Part shown: piece by piece, positions 4,392 through 6,458 of the stretch | Layout: the number at the start of each line of letters is the position of its first letter | How positions within the stretch are numbered: position 1 is the first letter of the stretch | Origin: Sulfurovum sp. | GTDB lineage: Bacteria > Campylobacterota > Campylobacteria > Campylobacterales > Sulfurovaceae | Reading direction: 5' to 3' | Length of the DNA: 6,458 nucleotides | Assembly: GCA_027066595.1 (NCBI GenBank) | Contig: JAMONG010000255.1 | Coordinates: forward strand, 1 to 6,458 | Position numbers and translations under genes: made by a program | The notes under the pieces: model-generated | Databases searched by the model: none | What the model saw: the letters and a program-made list of their open reading frames with translations, nothing else | Told to the model about the DNA's origin: nothing

Positions 4392-4402
4392 AATAATATA
4401 AT
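4374..4402 (+). promoter_or_regulatory. possible promoter of the Cys-rich gene
   Basis: TATAAT (4397-4402) lies 15 nt before the next ATG. TTGTGC (4374-4379), 17 nt upstream and inside the second REP-like copy, could serve as a poor -35. If real, the downstream gene need not rely on read-through from arsC. Confidence 0.3.
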
Positions 4403-4417
4403 AAAAAAGGAATTAGC

Positions 4418-4687
4418 ATGAACAAAAACGTATTTAAAACAGGCGAAGGTGTGAAGATAAGCTTCACAGGAGCTGTAGAGAAACAAAACATCGTCAAGAT
4501 GGTAGAAAACTGTGCTACAGGCTCATGTGAGTGTATGTCAGATGAGACAAAAGCCAAGATAAGCAACATGGAAGTCACAGGTGTGGACGGTCAAGTAAAT
4601 CTAAACCTCACGGGTGATGTAAGCAAAGAAGAGATAGAGGCTGCCCTAGCAAAGTCAAAAGTGATTAACGATGACAAGTGTTGCTAA
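4418..4687 (+). CDS. Small Cys-rich protein in the ars cluster, function unknown
   Basis: An 89-aa soluble protein I do not recognise. It has five Cys: 32, 37 and 39 in ENCATGSCECM, and a terminal pair 88-89 in DDKCC. Strand and helix propensities (strand 11-19, helix 21-33, strands 50-66, helix 69-80) suggest a small alpha/beta fold, loosely like an HMA or ferredoxin-like domain, but the Cys sites differ from HMA proteins. The end Cys pair and the CxC resemble soft-metal or As(III) ligands. Position right after arsC suggests a role in binding arsenite or as a thiol partner; this is inference. AAGGA at 4407-4411 with 6-nt spacing supports the start. The stop is 15 nt from the convergent serB stop. 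Confidence 0.75.
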   Translation: MNKNVFKTGEGVKISFTGAVEKQNIVKMVENCATGSCECMSDETKAKISNMEVTGVDGQVNLNLTGDVSKEEIEAALAKSKVINDDKCC

Positions 4688-4702
4688 TTTGGCATCATCT
4701 TG

Positions 4703-5326
4703 TTAGACTATCGTTAAAATCTCTCTTAAATCTTTCACATCTACACAGTGAGTAGCTGCTTCTTTGAGTACAGGCTTGGCACAAAAGGCTACACGTGTGT
4801 CTGCATGGGCAAACATACTTAAGTCATTGGCTCCGTCACCTACGACTAAGGTGTCTACTCTGTTTACGCCTAGAAGTGCTTGTAGACGTGTTATCATGTC
4901 ACCTTTGGCTTGTGAGTACATCATTTCCCCACCTACTGCACCTGTAAGGATGCCCTCTTCACTGTGTAAAAAGTTAGAAAAGTCTGCATCTATGCCTAGT
5001 TTTTCACACGCAGGCTTGGTAGCATCTCTAAAGCCTCCAGAAAAGCAGACCACGGTGTAGCCTTTGGCTTTCAGCCCTGCTACAACCTCTTTAGCCCCTG
5101 GCATCATAGGGAGGTCTTGGCATATCTGCTCTACTTTACTTTGAGGTAAACCTTTTAGCAGAGCCACACGCTCTACCAAAGAAGCATAAAAATCCAACTC
5201 TCCTGCCATCGCACGCTCAGTAATAGCAACTACTTTTTCTTTAAAGCCAAGAACTTCAGCAAAAAAATCAATGGTCTCACCATCCATCAACGTCGAATCA
5301 AAATCAAACACAGCCAATTTGGACAT
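4703..5326 (-). CDS. serB: Phosphoserine phosphatase (HAD family)
   Basis: A 207-aa enzyme that hydrolyses phosphoserine to serine, the last step of serine synthesis. HAD motifs are all present: DFDSTL with nucleophile Asp8 and Asp10, followed by the cap with DGETIDFF; motif II FSGG with Ser96; motif III Lys141 in AKGDM; motif IV GDGANDL with Asp164 and Asp168 for Mg2+. It lacks the N-terminal ACT-like region of the longer E. coli SerB, as is common in this phylum. Two ATGs are adjacent (5327-5329 and 5324-5326). GAGG (complement of 5333-5336) is 6 nt from the second but only 3 nt from the first, so the second is preferred; the alternative adds one Met. It is divergent from the metF-like gene. 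Confidence 0.9.
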   Translation of the reverse strand: MSKLAVFDFDSTLMDGETIDFFAEVLGFKEKVVAITERAMAGELDFYASLVERVALLKGLPQSKVEQICQDLPMMPGAKEVVAGLKAKGYTVVCFSGGFRDATKPACEKLGIDADFSNFLHSEEGILTGAVGGEMMYSQAKGDMITRLQALLGVNRVDTLVVGDGANDLSMFAHADTRVAFCAKPVLKEAATHCVDVKDLREILTIV

Positions 5327-5349
5327 CATACACCTCTATGTAATATTTT

Positions 5350-5361
5350 GGTAGAATTATA
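5350..5361. promoter_or_regulatory. overlapping divergent -10 boxes of serB and metF-like gene
   Basis: On the minus strand TATAAT (5356-5361) faces serB. On the plus strand GGTAGAAT (5350-5357) faces the metF-like gene. The two hexamers share 5356-5357, so polymerase could occupy only one direction at a time. No clear -35 exists on either side. Confidence 0.5.
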
Positions 5362-5390
5362 ACAGTAAAAATAAAATATTAAGAGTAACT

Positions 5391-6311
5391 ATGTTTAAAG
5401 AATTTTGTGATTTTTTGTGTCATAAGACTGAAAAGTTTATTACCGTTGAGATAAACCCTCCGCATGGAGCATCGATAGATGGTATCATCGCCGATATAAA
5501 AAAGCATAACCTGCATGAAAAAGTCTCAGGTTTCTCATGTACAGACAACCCTCTGGCAAAACTAAAGATGTCAGGGGTACTTTCTGCTATCAAAATACAG
5601 CAAGCCTTTGATAAACCTGTCATTGCTACGATGAGTATGAGAGATAAAAACAAACTCTCACTACAGTCTACCCTGCTTGGTGCAAACGATTTTGACTTGC
5701 GATGCATCTTGGCTCTTACAGGTGACCCTGCAAAGTTTTCTGACCAGCCAGAGGTAAAAGGTGTGGTTGAGCGTGACTCTACACTGCTGCTGAGTATCAT
5801 CTACCGTTTAAACAATGGTGTAGACTACTCAAACAAACCACTTAAGCCTGCACCTAAGCCTATCTACCCTTTTGCGGTGACAAACTCGTATGCAAAAGAT
5901 ATGAACAGCCTTAAAAAACGTATGGTTAAAAAGTTAAACTATGGAGCAAGAGCTATCATCACACAACCTGTATATGACCTTGCCAATGCCAAAGAACTCT
6001 TAGAGATATTTGACGAAGCAAAATCACTCTCCGTACGAGACACTGCTAAAAATGCTCAACTTGTTCTTGGGCAATTTCCTATCGTGAGTGCGAGAACCGC
6101 TACGTTTATAGATGACAAAGTACCTGGTATCTCTGTACCTAAAAACATCATCGATGCGATGAACCTAGCCGCTATGGATGGGGTAGAAAAAGAGCGTGAA
6201 GTAGGCTTTAACCTCTCTAAAGAGATTTTTGATGATGTGATGAAAGAGCATGGCAAAGTACATCTCATGACACACAACAGGTTTGACTTATGTGCAGAAC
6301 TGATAGGATAG
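5391..6311 (+). CDS. metF: Methylenetetrahydrofolate reductase family protein
   Basis: A 306-aa TIM-barrel flavoprotein of the MetF family, which reduces methylene-THF to methyl-THF for methionine synthesis. Visible landmarks are TVEINPPHG with Glu20 (equivalent to the catalytic Glu of the FEFFPP motif), a RDKNKLSLQS stretch followed by ILALTGDP with Asp112 (flavin/folate site), and ITQPVYD with Gln192 (substrate contact). The C-terminus GKVHLMTHNRF matches the family end motif. The first motif, EINPPHG, departs from the EFFPP form of typical bacterial MetF and is nearer to the EINPPKG/EPPKG-type branch, so it may be a paralogue or a lineage variant. The start has only a weak AAGAG (5381-5385) at 5 nt. 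The next gene follows within a few bases, suggesting an operon. Confidence 0.85.
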   Translation: MFKEFCDFLCHKTEKFITVEINPPHGASIDGIIADIKKHNLHEKVSGFSCTDNPLAKLKMSGVLSAIKIQQAFDKPVIATMSMRDKNKLSLQSTLLGANDFDLRCILALTGDPAKFSDQPEVKGVVERDSTLLLSIIYRLNNGVDYSNKPLKPAPKPIYPFAVTNSYAKDMNSLKKRMVKKLNYGARAIITQPVYDLANAKELLEIFDEAKSLSVRDTAKNAQLVLGQFPIVSARTATFIDDKVPGISVPKNIIDAMNLAAMDGVEKEREVGFNLSKEIFDDVMKEHGKVHLMTHNRFDLCAELIG

Positions 6312-6315
6312 TACC

Positions 6316-6458
6316 ATTAACCTAGAATTCTCTTTTCTCCTTAAAAAAATTGTCACGATGTTTATCATGCCTTTTCCCATAGGTGTGCTACTCTTACTCA
6401 TAGGCTTGGTGTTTCTTTTTAGAGCCAAACTTTTTAAAGCAAAAGTTCTTTTGAGCAT
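6316..6458 (+). CDS. ElyC/YdcF-type (DUF218) membrane protein, N-terminal fragment
   Basis: The frame stays open to the right edge. It reads NLEFSFLLKKIVTMFIMP followed by FPIGVLLLLIGLVFLFRAK, which matches the N-terminus of E. coli ElyC (LFTLKKVIGNMLLPLPL, then a membrane helix) by eye. ElyC-type proteins have N-terminal membrane helices and a DUF218 domain and affect envelope polysaccharide metabolism; that domain is outside the window. The start is odd: in-frame stops at 6301-6306 limit it to the right of 6307. The first ATG (6358) lacks a ribosome site and would remove the conserved LKKI segment. AGGA at 6305-6308 lies 7 nt before an ATT at 6316, taken here as the tentative start. Confidence 0.65.
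   Translation, partial: MNLEFSFLLKKIVTMFIMPFPIGVLLLLIGLVFLFRAKLFKAKVLLS

Noticed and set aside
4665..4717. TTAACGAT/ATCGTTAA inverted repeat spanning the convergent ends of the Cys-rich gene and serB, with inner ACAAG/CTTGT
   Set aside because: Long asymmetric interior and location within coding sequence; too weak to call a bidirectional terminator.
4764..5060. 98-aa open frame on the plus strand
   Set aside because: Antisense to serB, whose HAD motifs are complete.
5420..5800. 126-aa open frame on the minus strand
   Set aside because: Shadow of the metF-like gene; serine- and cysteine-rich composition typical of antisense frames.

Overview
The window looks like chromosomal DNA from a Campylobacterota (epsilon-proteobacterial) species, probably a free-living Sulfurovum/Sulfurimonas-type organism. 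This is inferred from an AT-rich genome, short intergenic gaps, AAGGA-type ribosome sites, extended -10 promoters of the form GCTANANT without clear -35 boxes, a group III (Ctb-like) truncated globin, and the general look of the proteins. No rRNA, tRNA, CRISPR array, transposase or integrase is present.

Layout. At the left edge is the start of clpB on the minus strand, behind a perfect-consensus sigma70 promoter that carries a small palindrome on its -35. A group III truncated hemoglobin runs rightwards from the same intergenic region. It converges on a leftward pair: a MoxR-type AAA+ ATPase followed by a small ribbon-helix-helix-like protein. Diverging from moxR is a 95-aa heavy-metal-associated (HMA) protein, followed by a dihaem c-type cytochrome lipoprotein with a pentapeptide-repeat tether. 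A perfect 12-bp-stem hairpin separates the cytochrome from the next group.

The centre (about 2950-4690) is an arsenic-response cluster: arsR, an AT-rich unrecognised membrane protein gene with different base composition, a thioredoxin-type arsenate reductase (arsC, LMW-phosphatase fold), and a small Cys-rich protein. arsC has its own promoter. A perfect 12-6-12 palindrome covers that promoter's -35 and is the best candidate ArsR operator. Between arsC and the Cys-rich gene lies a 71-bp pair of REP-like hairpins in inverted orientation, each headed by GTAG. They differ from one another by a compensated base-pair swap, and one of them encodes the C-terminal tail of ArsC.

The right side holds serB (phosphoserine phosphatase, minus strand), diverging from a methylenetetrahydrofolate reductase-family gene. 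The two promoters have overlapping -10 boxes. The last feature is the N-terminus of an ElyC/YdcF-type membrane protein that seems to lack a conventional start codon.

Most promising for follow-up: the REP/BIME pair fused to the end of arsC, the ars operator and the apparent insertion of a foreign-looking gene in the ars cluster, the unfamiliar Cys-rich protein next to arsC, and two genes whose ribosome sites point to non-standard start codons.
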